Source of the DNA: a virus
Reading direction: 5' to 3' (one strand)
IMG/VR virus record: IMGVR_UViG_3300021375_000017
Coordinates: 1 to 64,000 of that record
Length of the DNA: 64,000 nt
The notes under the pieces were generated by a model that saw nothing but the letters and a program-made list of their open reading frames with translations, was not told where the DNA came from and did no database searches. Shown piece after piece: positions 32,973-40,491 of this stretch (positions are counted from its first letter, which is position 1; each line of letters starts with the position of its first letter). The position numbers were made by a program, and so were the translations under genes.

Positions 32973-33404
32973 ATGACCAATCTCATGAAGTATAATGCTG
33001 CCGACCTGGACAAATTCATGGACAGGATTACGCGCAACACAATTGGAATGGATGACTACATTGATAGAATCCTAAGAGGTCAAGAAACATCAAACTATCC
33101 TCCATACAACCTCATTCAAGTCAGTGACACAGAATCACAACTAGAGTTAGCTTTGGCAGGATTCAAACCAGAAGAAGTCAATGTCTACACAGAAGAAGGA
33201 AAACTTTTCGTCGAAGGAAAACGAGAAGAATCCACAGAGAAAACAACATTCGTCCACAGAGGAGTGGCTGCAAGATCTTTCACCAGAGCTTGGACACTGG
33301 CAGAGGATACGGAAGTTGGATCAGTTAAATTTGAGAATGGGCTCTTAACGATTTCTATGAAGAGGATTGTTCCAGAACATCATCAACGTAAGAACTGGTT
33401 CTAA
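32973..33404 (+). CDS. hsp20: small heat shock protein Hsp20
   Basis: A 143-residue alpha-crystallin-type chaperone. The start at 32973 is chosen because it follows TAAGGAG and lies downstream of the leader hairpin; the in-frame ATG at 32919 is within that hairpin. The alpha-crystallin domain covers about residues 45-135 (YNLIQVSDTESQLELALAGF, FVEGKREESTE, SFTRAWTLAEDTEV, FENGLLTISMKR). Hsp20 is a cyanophage hallmark, thought to protect virion or host proteins, such as photosystems, during infection. Confidence 0.92.
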   Translation: MTNLMKYNAADLDKFMDRITRNTIGMDDYIDRILRGQETSNYPPYNLIQVSDTESQLELALAGFKPEEVNVYTEEGKLFVEGKREESTEKTTFVHRGVAARSFTRAWTLAEDTEVGSVKFENGLLTISMKRIVPEHHQRKNWF

Positions 33405-33424
33405 ATAGAACGTATCGTCGCCGC

Positions 33425-33466
33425 AGAGGGGTAACTGGCACAATCCAGTGACAACCCCTCTTTTTT
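33425..33466 (+). terminator. intrinsic terminator after hsp20, overlapping a promoter
   Basis: The outer stem AGAGGGGT/ACCCCTCT (33425-33432 with 33454-33461) and inner stem ACTGG/CCAGT with loop CACAAT are followed by six T. Confidence 0.85.
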
Positions 33467-33476
33467 ATGTTATAAT
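33448..33476 (+). promoter_or_regulatory. sigma70-like promoter embedded in terminator
   Basis: GTGACA (33448-33453), 17 bp, TATAAT (33471-33476). The -35 lies in the terminator stem-loop and the T-tract forms the spacer, the same design as at 31044-31087. It drives the Sm-like genes and probably DNA polymerase. Confidence 0.7.
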
Positions 33477-33499
33477 TTATAAGAGGTATATTGTAAAAG

Positions 33500-33871
33500 A
33501 TGACTGTTAAACTATTACTATTGAAGTCTGGAGAAGACGTTATCGCAGACGTAAAAGAGATGTGTGTTGGTGATGAGGAAAAACCTACAGTGGTTGGTTA
33601 TTTTCTTAGATACCCTTGTCGAGTAAAATTGGTTGGACAAGATACGGATCATAAGGGAGATAAACAGCACCCGTTTAGAATGCAACTTACTCCATGGATG
33701 CCCCTAAGTAAAGATGAAATGATTCCTGTTGTTGCAGATTGGGTTGTCACTGCAACTGAACCAATTGATGAACTAAAAGAAGCTTACGAAAAAGGAGTAG
33801 AGAAAAATGAAAATAGAAAACTTGAAACTACTGTCACTGACGGATCAGAGACTGATCCTGACACAGATTGA
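33500..33871 (+). CDS. Sm-like small protein
   Basis: A 123-residue protein beginning MTVKLLLLKSGEDVIADVKE, followed by the strand YPCRVKLVG and PFRMQLTPWMPLS, a beta-barrel pattern like the proteins at 17829 and 29879. The C-terminus is an acidic, probably disordered tail whose coding sequence overlaps the next gene by 65 bases. It is the first gene after an early promoter. Function is unknown. Confidence 0.65.
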   Translation: MTVKLLLLKSGEDVIADVKEMCVGDEEKPTVVGYFLRYPCRVKLVGQDTDHKGDKQHPFRMQLTPWMPLSKDEMIPVVADWVVTATEPIDELKEAYEKGVEKNENRKLETTVTDGSETDPDTD

Positions 33872-34073
33872 AGAGGTCTCAGCAGACCTGGGTGAACCAG
33901 ACTGTAAACTGATAGAACCTTTTATTCTTAATGCCAGTACAATGACACTATCCCCATGGTTTGTTGACATCACAAATCAGAATGAGTTTATGATTCATTC
34001 TGAAAAGATTTTGACAATTATGGAACCTAACAGTAAACTGAAAGTGATGTATGAGGACTTACTTAAGGAATGA
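33807..34073 (+). CDS. small conserved protein upstream of DNA polymerase
   Basis: An 88-residue protein. A good AAGGAG ribosome-binding site (about 33790) precedes the ATG even though this start lies 65 bases inside the previous gene. The second half (FILNASTMTLSPWFVDITNQ, HSEKILTIMEP) reads like the last strands of the Sm-like family, so it may be a divergent member. It overlaps the gp43 start by 4 bases. Confidence 0.6.
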   Translation: MKIENLKLLSLTDQRLILTQIEEVSADLGEPDCKLIEPFILNASTMTLSPWFVDITNQNEFMIHSEKILTIMEPNSKLKVMYEDLLKE

Positions 34074-36610
34074 ATTTCTATACAAACATACAGATGATTG
34101 GAAATCAATTCCTTGTTCGTGGTTATGAGGACGGAAAGAGAGTTCACTATCGTGATACCAACTATCGTCCAACTCTGTATGTTAACTCTAAAGTCCCCAC
34201 AAAATACAAAACTCTGGAAGGTGAATATGTTGAGGAAATTCAACCTGGAACAGTAAAGGACTGTAGAGACTTTTATAAGAAGTATGATGAGATCGAGAAC
34301 TTCAAGATCTATGGTAATGAGAGATATATCTACCAATACATTTCTGACAAGTATCCTCAGGATGAGATAAAGTTTGACATCAAGAAGATGAGACTTTTGA
34401 CTATCGATATTGAGGTCTCATCAGAAGAGGGATTTCCTGACCCAGAACATTGTTCTGAGGAGATGTTGACCATCTCTATTCAGGATTATGCAACTAAGAA
34501 AATTACAACTTGGGGCAGAAAACCATATACCCCTAGTCAGGACAATGTGACCTATCATTATTATCCTGAAGAAAGAGAAATGCTTGGTGCATTCATTGAT
34601 TGGTGGATGAATGACTATCCTGATGTTGTGACTGGGTGGAATACCCGTCTGTACGACATCCCATATATCTGTGGAAGGATCGATAGGGTTCTGGGTGAGA
34701 GGGCCCTTAGGAATCTGTCTCCATGGGGTCTAGCGACCAAGAGAGAGACTTGGATCAATGGCCGTATGTTTTATATCTACGATATTGGTGGTATCACTGA
34801 CCTAGACTATCTGGAGTTGTATAAGAAGTTTACTTATGTGAATCGTGAGTCTTACCGACTGGACTTCATTGCAGAGGTTGAACTTGGTCAAAAGAAATTA
34901 GACCACTCTGAGTTTGATACATTCAAAGACTTCTATACTGGTGATTGGAAAAAGTTTGTAGATTACAACATCGTTGACGTGGAACTTGTTGACCGTATGG
35001 AAGACAAGATGAAACTGATTGAGTTGGTTATCACCATGGCATACGATGGTAAGGTAAACTTTGGTGACCCAATGTTCCAAGTTAGATTGTGGGACACCAT
35101 TATCTACAACTATTTGAAGAAGAGGAATATTGTTATTCCTCCAAGGATCAATACTGATAAGAGTGAAAAGTTTGCTGGGGCCTATGTAAAGGAACCCAAA
35201 CCAGGTGTATATGATTGGGTTGTAAGTTTTGACTTGAACTCACTTTATCCGCATTTAATTATGCAATACAATATCTCACCTGAGACACTTCAGGAAGAGA
35301 AGCACCCATCAGTTACCATTCAAAAGATTCTTGATGAGAAACTTGATTTTCAGATGTATAAGGACTATGCGGTCTGTGCCAATGGTGCAATGTACCGTAA
35401 AGATGTGAAAGGTTTCCTACCTGAACTGATGGAGAAGATGTATGCTGAACGTAAGGCATTCAAGAAGGAGATGTTGAAGTCTAAACAGAAACTGGTTGAC
35501 ATTGAATCAAAACTGAAGACCAATAAGGATCCAGTTCTCCGTAGACAGAGAGAACAAACCATCAAAGATATTGCTAAGTTCAATAACTTTCAGATGGTGA
35601 GAAAGATTTGTTTGAACTCTGCCTACGGTGCAATTGGTAATGCATACTTTAGATATTTCAAACTTGCCAATGCAGAAGCGATTACGATGTCAGGTCAGAC
35701 ATCTATTCGTTGGATTGAAAATCATATGAATGAATATCTAAATAACTTACTTTCAACAGAAGATGTAGATTATGTCATCGCATCTGACACCGATTCAATC
35801 TATCTTAACTTTGGACCTATTGTTGATAAATTTCTTGGTGATAAAGTTAACGATACGAGCAAGGTTGTTTCTATCATTGACAAAGTCTGTCAAGAGAAAC
35901 TGGAACCGTTCATCGAAACATCTTATCAAAATCTTGCGACGTATGTAAACGCATACGATCAGAAGATGCAGATGAAACGGGAGAACATTGCAGACCGTGG
36001 AATTTGGACTGCAAAGAAGAGATACATTCTCAATGTATGGGATAGTGAAGGTGTTAGGTATGAAGATCCTAAACTTAAGATCATGGGTATTGAGGCAGTC
36101 AAGTCATCCACTCCAGCACCCTGTAGGAGTATGATTAAGGATGCTCTCAAACTAATGATGAATGGAACAGAAGATGATGTGATTGAGTATATTGATAAGT
36201 GTAGAAGTGACTTTAAGAAACTTCCCATTGAAGCTATTTCTTTCCCTAGATCTGTTTCTGATGCCCAGAAGTATAAGGCACATGCAACGATCTACTCAAA
36301 GGGAACTCCTATTCATTGTCGTGGTGCCCTATTGTTCAATCACTACATAAAAGAAAAGAAGTTAACAAACAAATATTCACTTATCAATAACGGTGAAAAG
36401 ATTAAATTTTGTTATCTTAAAAAACCAAATATCATCCATGAGAATGTGATCTCATTTATTTCAGAGTTTCCAACAGAGTTGGGACTTGACCAATATGTGG
36501 ATTATGACTTACAATTTGAAAAGGCATTCTTAGAACCTCTCAAGGTCATTCTTGATGCCATTGGATGGAATGTAACTAAGATAAATACTTTAGAAAGTTT
36601 TTTTATGTAA
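34070..36610 (+). CDS. 43: DNA polymerase gp43
   Basis: An 846-residue family B polymerase (T4 gp43 is 898). Exonuclease motif DIEVSSEEGFPD (about residues 108-119) and the VTGWNTRLYDIPYI Exo II region precede polymerase motifs: A SFDLNSLYPHLI, B KICLNSAYGAIGN and C ASDTDSIY. It is a continuous reading frame with no intein or intron. It replicates phage DNA with gp45/44/62. A GIY-YIG endonuclease gene follows before uvsX. Confidence 0.97.
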   Translation: MNFYTNIQMIGNQFLVRGYEDGKRVHYRDTNYRPTLYVNSKVPTKYKTLEGEYVEEIQPGTVKDCRDFYKKYDEIENFKIYGNERYIYQYISDKYPQDEIKFDIKKMRLLTIDIEVSSEEGFPDPEHCSEEMLTISIQDYATKKITTWGRKPYTPSQDNVTYHYYPEEREMLGAFIDWWMNDYPDVVTGWNTRLYDIPYICGRIDRVLGERALRNLSPWGLATKRETWINGRMFYIYDIGGITDLDYLELYKKFTYVNRESYRLDFIAEVELGQKKLDHSEFDTFKDFYTGDWKKFVDYNIVDVELVDRMEDKMKLIELVITMAYDGKVNFGDPMFQVRLWDTIIYNYLKKRNIVIPPRINTDKSEKFAGAYVKEPKPGVYDWVVSFDLNSLYPHLIMQYNISPETLQEEKHPSVTIQKILDEKLDFQMYKDYAVCANGAMYRKDVKGFLPELMEKMYAERKAFKKEMLKSKQKLVDIESKLKTNKDPVLRRQREQTIKDIAKFNNFQMVRKICLNSAYGAIGNAYFRYFKLANAEAITMSGQTSIRWIENHMNEYLNNLLSTEDVDYVIASDTDSIYLNFGPIVDKFLGDKVNDTSKVVSIIDKVCQEKLEPFIETSYQNLATYVNAYDQKMQMKRENIADRGIWTAKKRYILNVWDSEGVRYEDPKLKIMGIEAVKSSTPAPCRSMIKDALKLMMNGTEDDVIEYIDKCRSDFKKLPIEAISFPRSVSDAQKYKAHATIYSKGTPIHCRGALLFNHYIKEKKLTNKYSLINNGEKIKFCYLKKPNIIHENVISFISEFPTELGLDQYVDYDLQFEKAFLEPLKVILDAIGWNVTKINTLESFFM

Positions 36611-36613
36611 AGT

Positions 36614-37300
36614 ATGACCATGGGCAAATATTATACTTATGCCTATTTGCGTGAAGATGGAACTCCTTATTATATCGGTAAAGGATTAAAAAACAGGAAA
36701 TCTAAAAAGCATTTTAGAAGAAATGGAAAAGTATTTTCTCCTCCATCAGAAGATAAAATAATTATTCTCAAACAGAATTTAACTGAAAAAGAAGCATTTA
36801 AGCACGAAATTTATATGATTTCCGTTTTGGGTAGAAAAGATTTGGGGACTGGTATTTTGAGAAATTTGACTGAAGGTGGTGAAGGGAGTAGTGGATATAA
36901 ACACTCCGATGAATTTAAATCTAAAATTAGAAAAGTTCAGAGTGGTAGAGTTATTTCCAATACAACTAAAGAAAAAATGAGAAATGCAAATCTTGGAAAA
37001 GTTTTATCTGATGAACATAAAAAAAAGATTGGAGAATCGCAAGGGGGGAAAGTTGTAAATGAGGAGGTTAGAAAAAAAATAAGTAATACACTAAAAGGAA
37101 AAAAACATAGTCCAGAAAGAATTAATAATATAAGAAAGGGAATGGGATGTGAAACTTATAAATTCATTTCCCCAGAAGGTAAAATAATTGAAGTTGATAA
37201 TATGACGCAATTCTGCTATGATAGAAATCTACAGCAAAGTTGTATGTCAAACATCTGGAACAATAAAAGAAACTTTCATAAAGGATGGAAAAAAGCATAA
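36614..37300 (+). CDS. GIY-YIG homing endonuclease between gp43 and uvsX
   Basis: A 228-residue nuclease: YYTYAYLREDGTPYYIGKG contains the GIY-YIG strands (AYL, YIG), followed by the basic RKSKKHFRRNGK patch and the NLTEGGEGSSGY element. Several NUMOD3-type repeats follow (HSDEFKSKIRKVQSGR, EKMRNANLGK, KKKIGESQGGK, RKKISNTLKGKKHSPE), which bind DNA, then a C-terminal helix-turn-helix-like region. Its stop overlaps the UvsX start (TAATG). A free-standing element flanking two essential genes is a classic homing position. Confidence 0.88.
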   Translation: MTMGKYYTYAYLREDGTPYYIGKGLKNRKSKKHFRRNGKVFSPPSEDKIIILKQNLTEKEAFKHEIYMISVLGRKDLGTGILRNLTEGGEGSSGYKHSDEFKSKIRKVQSGRVISNTTKEKMRNANLGKVLSDEHKKKIGESQGGKVVNEEVRKKISNTLKGKKHSPERINNIRKGMGCETYKFISPEGKIIEVDNMTQFCYDRNLQQSCMSNIWNNKRNFHKGWKKA

Positions 37301-38217
37301 TGGACTTTTTATCAGATATTGTAAAAGAGATTGGAGATGACTTTACCAAACTTGCTGCCGACATCGATGACACTGAGACATATGTGGACACAGGTTCGTT
37401 CGTTCTTAACGCTCTTGTATCTGGGTCTATCCGTGGTGGTGTATCTGGGAATAAAATTACTGCAATTGCTGGCGAAAGTTCTACTGGAAAGACTTTCTTT
37501 TCACTCGCAGTGGTCAAGAACTTCTTGGATACTAATCCCGATGCATATTGCCTTTATTTTGATACTGAGGCAGCAGTTAATAAGTCACTACTAGTAAGTC
37601 GTGGCATTGATCTGAATCGACTAGTTGTTGTTAATGTCGTTACCATTGAGGAGTTTAGGAGTAAGGCTCTCAAGGCGGTAGACATGTATTCAAAAAAACC
37701 TGAAGATGAACGTAAACCTTGTATGTTTGTGTTAGATTCTTTAGGAATGCTTTCTACAGAGAAAGAAATCACTGATGCCCTCAATGAGAAACTTGTCCGT
37801 GATATGACAAAATCTCAGTTGATTAAAGGGGCTTTCAGAATGTTGACTCTTAAATTGGGTCAAGCCAAAATACCAATGATTGTAACCAATCACACCTATG
37901 ATGTCATCGGAGCTTATGTTCCTACAAAGGAAATGGGTGGGGGTTGTTTAGTTGCGGGAACTAAGATACAAACAGAAAATGGTTCTATTCCTATTGAATC
38001 TATTCAAGTTGGTGACAAAGTGAGAACTATGTTTGGTTATTCATCAGTTACTGACACTTTCCATTTCACCGATAAAGATGTTTATGAATTGGAATTGGAA
38101 GATGGAGAAACTATTAGATGTTCTGGCGAACATAAGTTTTTAGTAGATACTGGAGATGGTTATGAATGGAAATCCGTTACTGAGTTATTACCTTCAGATA
38201 CTATCAAATCTATGTGA
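37300..38217 (+). CDS. uvsX: recombinase UvsX, N-terminal half with N-intein
   Basis: The RecA-family strand-exchange protein, N-terminal part. The start at 37300 gives MDFLSDIVKEIGDD, the normal UvsX N-terminus; 37285 is a possible upstream ATG. Walker A GESSTGKT (about residues 58-65), Walker B MFVLDSLGML (about 145-154), and PMIVTNHTYDVIG. After KEMGGG, at the L2 DNA-binding loop, Cys (codon 37945-37947) begins a 90-residue intein N-fragment ending at a stop. The extein part is 215 residues. The rest of UvsX is at 39002-39367. The protein should be active only after trans-splicing. Confidence 0.93.
   Translation: MDFLSDIVKEIGDDFTKLAADIDDTETYVDTGSFVLNALVSGSIRGGVSGNKITAIAGESSTGKTFFSLAVVKNFLDTNPDAYCLYFDTEAAVNKSLLVSRGIDLNRLVVVNVVTIEEFRSKALKAVDMYSKKPEDERKPCMFVLDSLGMLSTEKEITDALNEKLVRDMTKSQLIKGAFRMLTLKLGQAKIPMIVTNHTYDVIGAYVPTKEMGGGCLVAGTKIQTENGSIPIESIQVGDKVRTMFGYSSVTDTFHFTDKDVYELELEDGETIRCSGEHKFLVDTGDGYEWKSVTELLPSDTIKSM
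37945..38214 (+). other. split intein N-fragment in UvsX
   Basis: Ninety residues: block A CLVAGTKIQTENG, then IPIESIQVGDKVRT, VYELELEDGETIRCSGEHKF (block B, Ser at -3 from His), and a C-terminal region around LLPSDTIKSM. Length and split point match canonical split inteins of the DnaE and gp41-1 type. Confidence 0.93.
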
Positions 38218-38222
38218 AAGTT

Positions 38223-38267
38223 GGTTCTGGACTAAATAATAATAATTGAGTCCAGAACCTTGTTTTT
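38223..38267 (+). terminator. strong hairpin after UvsX N-half (terminator or translation switch)
   Basis: A perfect 11-bp stem, GGTTCTGGACT (38223-38233) with AGTCCAGAACC (38249-38259), a 15-nt loop, then TTGTTTTT. It lies six bases after the N-half stop, and the TTG start of the HNH gene is the first codon after the stem. It could terminate transcription, stabilise the N-half mRNA or limit endonuclease translation. Confidence 0.7.
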
Positions 38268-38931
38268 ATCCAATAAGTATACTGATTGTTATTTCCGTAT
38301 TATTAATAAGGCAAATCTTAGGAAACTTCCTCAAATTACTGAATGTCATCATATTATACCTAAATCATTAGGTGGAGGAGAAGAACCAGAAAACAAAGTA
38401 TATCTAACACCAAGAGAACATTTTGTCTGTCATCATCTTCTTCTGAAGATGTTAGAGGGAAAATCAAAACAGAAAATGTGTTATGCTTTTTATAGAATGA
38501 ACTCCAGTAATAATGGAGTTAGGTGTGAAAATCTCAATTCTTATGATAGAATAAGAGAACACTACTCTCATCTCACTTCTGGAGTAAATAACCCATTTTA
38601 TGGGAAGGGGCATTTTGGATATTCTAACCCAATGTCCAAACCTGAGGTTCGGGAGAAACATAAACAAATAGTTTCTTCACCTGAACATAGAAAGATGATG
38701 AGTGATAAAATGTCTGGTGAAAATAATCCATTTTACGGAAGAACTCATTCAGATGAAACCAAGAAACATCTTTCTGAGTTGGCGTCTCAGAGAACAGGTG
38801 AAAACTCTTCCCGTTATGGGAAGAAACACAGACGAGTTGTTTGTGAACACTGCCAAAAAGAAATTACTTACCCAATGTATAAGAGGTGGCATGGAACGAA
38901 TTGTAAAGTCTATCAAGAAAATAAAGACTGA
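38260..38931 (+). CDS. HNH homing endonuclease between UvsX halves
   Basis: A 223-residue protein with a TTG start at 38260 right after the hairpin; no better start is visible. ECHHIIPKSLGGGEEPENKV is the H-N part and YLTPREHFVCHHLLLKML completes an HNH-type beta-beta-alpha metal site. NUMOD-like repeats follow (SGVNNPFYGKGH, SGENNPFYGRTHSDETKKHL), then a C-terminal CEHCQKEI zinc knuckle. It lies between the split intein-bearing halves of UvsX and its last 41 bases overlap the start of the C-half. Predicted role: homing into intein-less uvsX genes. Confidence 0.85.
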   Translation: MFLSNKYTDCYFRIINKANLRKLPQITECHHIIPKSLGGGEEPENKVYLTPREHFVCHHLLLKMLEGKSKQKMCYAFYRMNSSNNGVRCENLNSYDRIREHYSHLTSGVNNPFYGKGHFGYSNPMSKPEVREKHKQIVSSPEHRKMMSDKMSGENNPFYGRTHSDETKKHLSELASQRTGENSSRYGKKHRRVVCEHCQKEITYPMYKRWHGTNCKVYQENKD

Positions 38932-39001
38932 GGATGTTTATGACATCACAGTTGAAGGAGAACATCATTATATTCTTGGTAATGGTGTCGTGTCTCACAA
39001 T
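38891..39001 (+). other. split intein C-fragment in UvsX
   Basis: Thirty-seven residues, with block F VYDITVEGEHHYILGNGVV and block G SHN, followed by Ser+1. The Asp in VYDI and the penultimate His are in place. Size is like the 35-37 residue C-fragments of DnaE/gp41-type split inteins. Confidence 0.92.
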
Positions 39002-39367
39002 TCTGGCCTTAAGTATGCAGCGTCTACAATCATCTATCTCTCAAAGAAAAAGGAAAAGGATGGAACAGAAGTGGTCGGCAATCTTATCAAGGCTAAGACT
39101 GCTAAGTCGCGTTTAAGTAAAGAGAATAAAGATGTTACTATACGTCTCTATTACGATGAACGTGGTCTTGATAGGTATTACGGTCTCTTAGAACTTGGAG
39201 AACTTGGTGGACTATGGAAAAACGTTGCAGGACGTTATGAGATGGATGGTAAGAAAGTCTATGCTAAGGCCATCCTGAAAGAACCTGAGACTTATTTTAC
39301 ACCTGAAGTGATGGAAAAACTAGATGAAATCGCAAAAGAACAATTCTCTTATGGTTCGTCATTATGA
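38891..39367 (+). CDS. uvsX: recombinase UvsX, C-terminal half with C-intein
   Basis: The ATG at 38891 lies inside the end of the HNH gene and gives a 37-residue C-intein followed by 121 residues of UvsX. The extein begins SGLKYAASTIIYLSKKK and continues with the conserved TAKSRLSKENKDVTIRLYYD and the C-terminal DNA-binding region. Joined with the N-half it gives about 336 residues, normal for cyanophage UvsX. The frame is open further upstream, but only this start gives a standard C-intein length. Confidence 0.9.
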   Translation: MERIVKSIKKIKTEDVYDITVEGEHHYILGNGVVSHNSGLKYAASTIIYLSKKKEKDGTEVVGNLIKAKTAKSRLSKENKDVTIRLYYDERGLDRYYGLLELGELGGLWKNVAGRYEMDGKKVYAKAILKEPETYFTPEVMEKLDEIAKEQFSYGSSL

Positions 39368-39866
39368 TGTTGTTCCAGAGTCATACTGTAAAAAACTAAT
39401 TGAGATATTTGAAAACTCCTCTAATCAGGAGTTTATCAATAATGATCACAAACCATGTTTCAGTCAGGTTAATCTGAGTAAAGAAAATCCTGAAATGGTC
39501 AGACAAATCATTCCCATTATTAAAGGTGTACATACTCTGTATAAGAAGGAAACCAAATCTTATTTTCTTCCAGAGTTAAATGCCCTTGAAGAACTTAGGA
39601 TTAAAAGATACCTTCCTAATGGTGAGGAAAGGTTTGATGAACATGTAGACGTGACTGACTATCCCTCATCAAGAAGGTCAGTTGCATTTTTATTTTATCT
39701 GAATACTAATGATGGTAATACAGTTTTTTCTAAACAGAAGTTGAACATTAAACCAAAGTGTGGTAGGGTAGTAGTATTCCCTCCTACATGGGAATATCCT
39801 CATGCAAGACTCCCCCCAACAACTAGTAACAAATACATCATGAGTACATATATTCACTATGGATAA
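39351..39866 (+). CDS. Fe(II)/2-oxoglutarate oxygenase (prolyl-hydroxylase-like)
   Basis: A 171-residue double-stranded beta-helix oxygenase. ERFDEHVDV supplies the HxD iron ligands and YPHARLPPTTSNKYIMSTY the distal His and the 2-oxoglutarate-binding Lys/Arg region; VAFLFYLNTNDGNTVF is the central strand. Cyanophages commonly encode such proteins near uvsX; substrates are unknown. The start at 39351 overlaps UvsX by 17 bases; an ATG at 39324 is an alternative with a larger overlap. Confidence 0.85.
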   Translation: MVRHYDVVPESYCKKLIEIFENSSNQEFINNDHKPCFSQVNLSKENPEMVRQIIPIIKGVHTLYKKETKSYFLPELNALEELRIKRYLPNGEERFDEHVDVTDYPSSRRSVAFLFYLNTNDGNTVFSKQKLNIKPKCGRVVVFPPTWEYPHARLPPTTSNKYIMSTYIHYG

Positions 39867-40491
39867 GGTTGAATTTTTAGTTCTGAAAAATCTAATACAC
39901 AATGAAAAATACTTGAGAAAGGTTCTTCCATTCATTAAAGAAGAATATTTTGATGATACTAAATATAAGGTAATCTTCGACGAGATCTCTACCTTTACTG
40001 CTGAGTATAACGAACTCCCTACAAAAGAGATTCTCAATATTGAGATTGAAAAGAGAAGAGATATTAATGAGGACTCTTATAAACAGATTTCTCATGTAGT
40101 TAATTGTCTTGAGGACGATGTTGTAGAGTTTGATTGGTTGGTTAACACTACTGAGAAGTGGTGTCGTGACCGTGCCATTTATCTTGCCTTGATTGAATCC
40201 ATTCAGATTGCTGATGGAGGAGATGTCAAGAAGGCACCAGATGCCATTCCATCTATTCTGTCTGATGCTCTGGCAGTTAGTTTTGACAACCATGTAGGAC
40301 ATGATTACCTTGAAGATTATGAATCACGATACGAGTCTTATCACAGGAAGGAGGAGAGAATTGAATTCGATCTCGACTATTTTAACAAAATCACGAAAGG
40401 TGGGCTCCCTAACAAAACTCTTAACATCGCACTTGCTGGTTGCGTTCATCCAGAAACTAAAGTTAAAATTAGATTTAAGAAGATTTCTTGA
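39859..40491 (+). CDS. 41: replicative helicase gp41, N-terminal half with N-intein
   Basis: A 210-residue ORF holding the N-terminal domain and linker of the DnaB-type helicase (MDKVEFLVLKNLIHNEKYLR ... FNKITKGGLPNKTLNIALAG). The P-loop is interrupted: LAG is followed by Cys195 (codon 40441-40443), which starts a 16-residue intein fragment and a stop. The rest of the P-loop (TGVGKS) opens the C-half extein at 41556. Its last 17 bases overlap the antisense HNH gene. The N-half cannot bind ATP on its own, so helicase function should depend entirely on trans-splicing. Confidence 0.92.
   Translation: MDKVEFLVLKNLIHNEKYLRKVLPFIKEEYFDDTKYKVIFDEISTFTAEYNELPTKEILNIEIEKRRDINEDSYKQISHVVNCLEDDVVEFDWLVNTTEKWCRDRAIYLALIESIQIADGGDVKKAPDAIPSILSDALAVSFDNHVGHDYLEDYESRYESYHRKEERIEFDLDYFNKITKGGLPNKTLNIALAGCVHPETKVKIRFKKIS
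40441..40488 (+). other. very short split intein N-fragment in gp41
   Basis: Only 16 residues, CVHPETKVKIRFKKIS, covering block A. This is shorter than the roughly 25-residue N-fragment I recall for the atypical AceL-TerL intein. The rest of the Hint fold, including block B, is on the C-fragment. Confidence 0.88.

Noticed and set aside
38702-38890. Upstream in-frame extension of the UvsX C-half ORF
   Set aside because: The frame is open, but the extra residues lack intein similarity and lie out of frame within the HNH gene. The ATG at 38891 gives a normal 37-residue C-intein.
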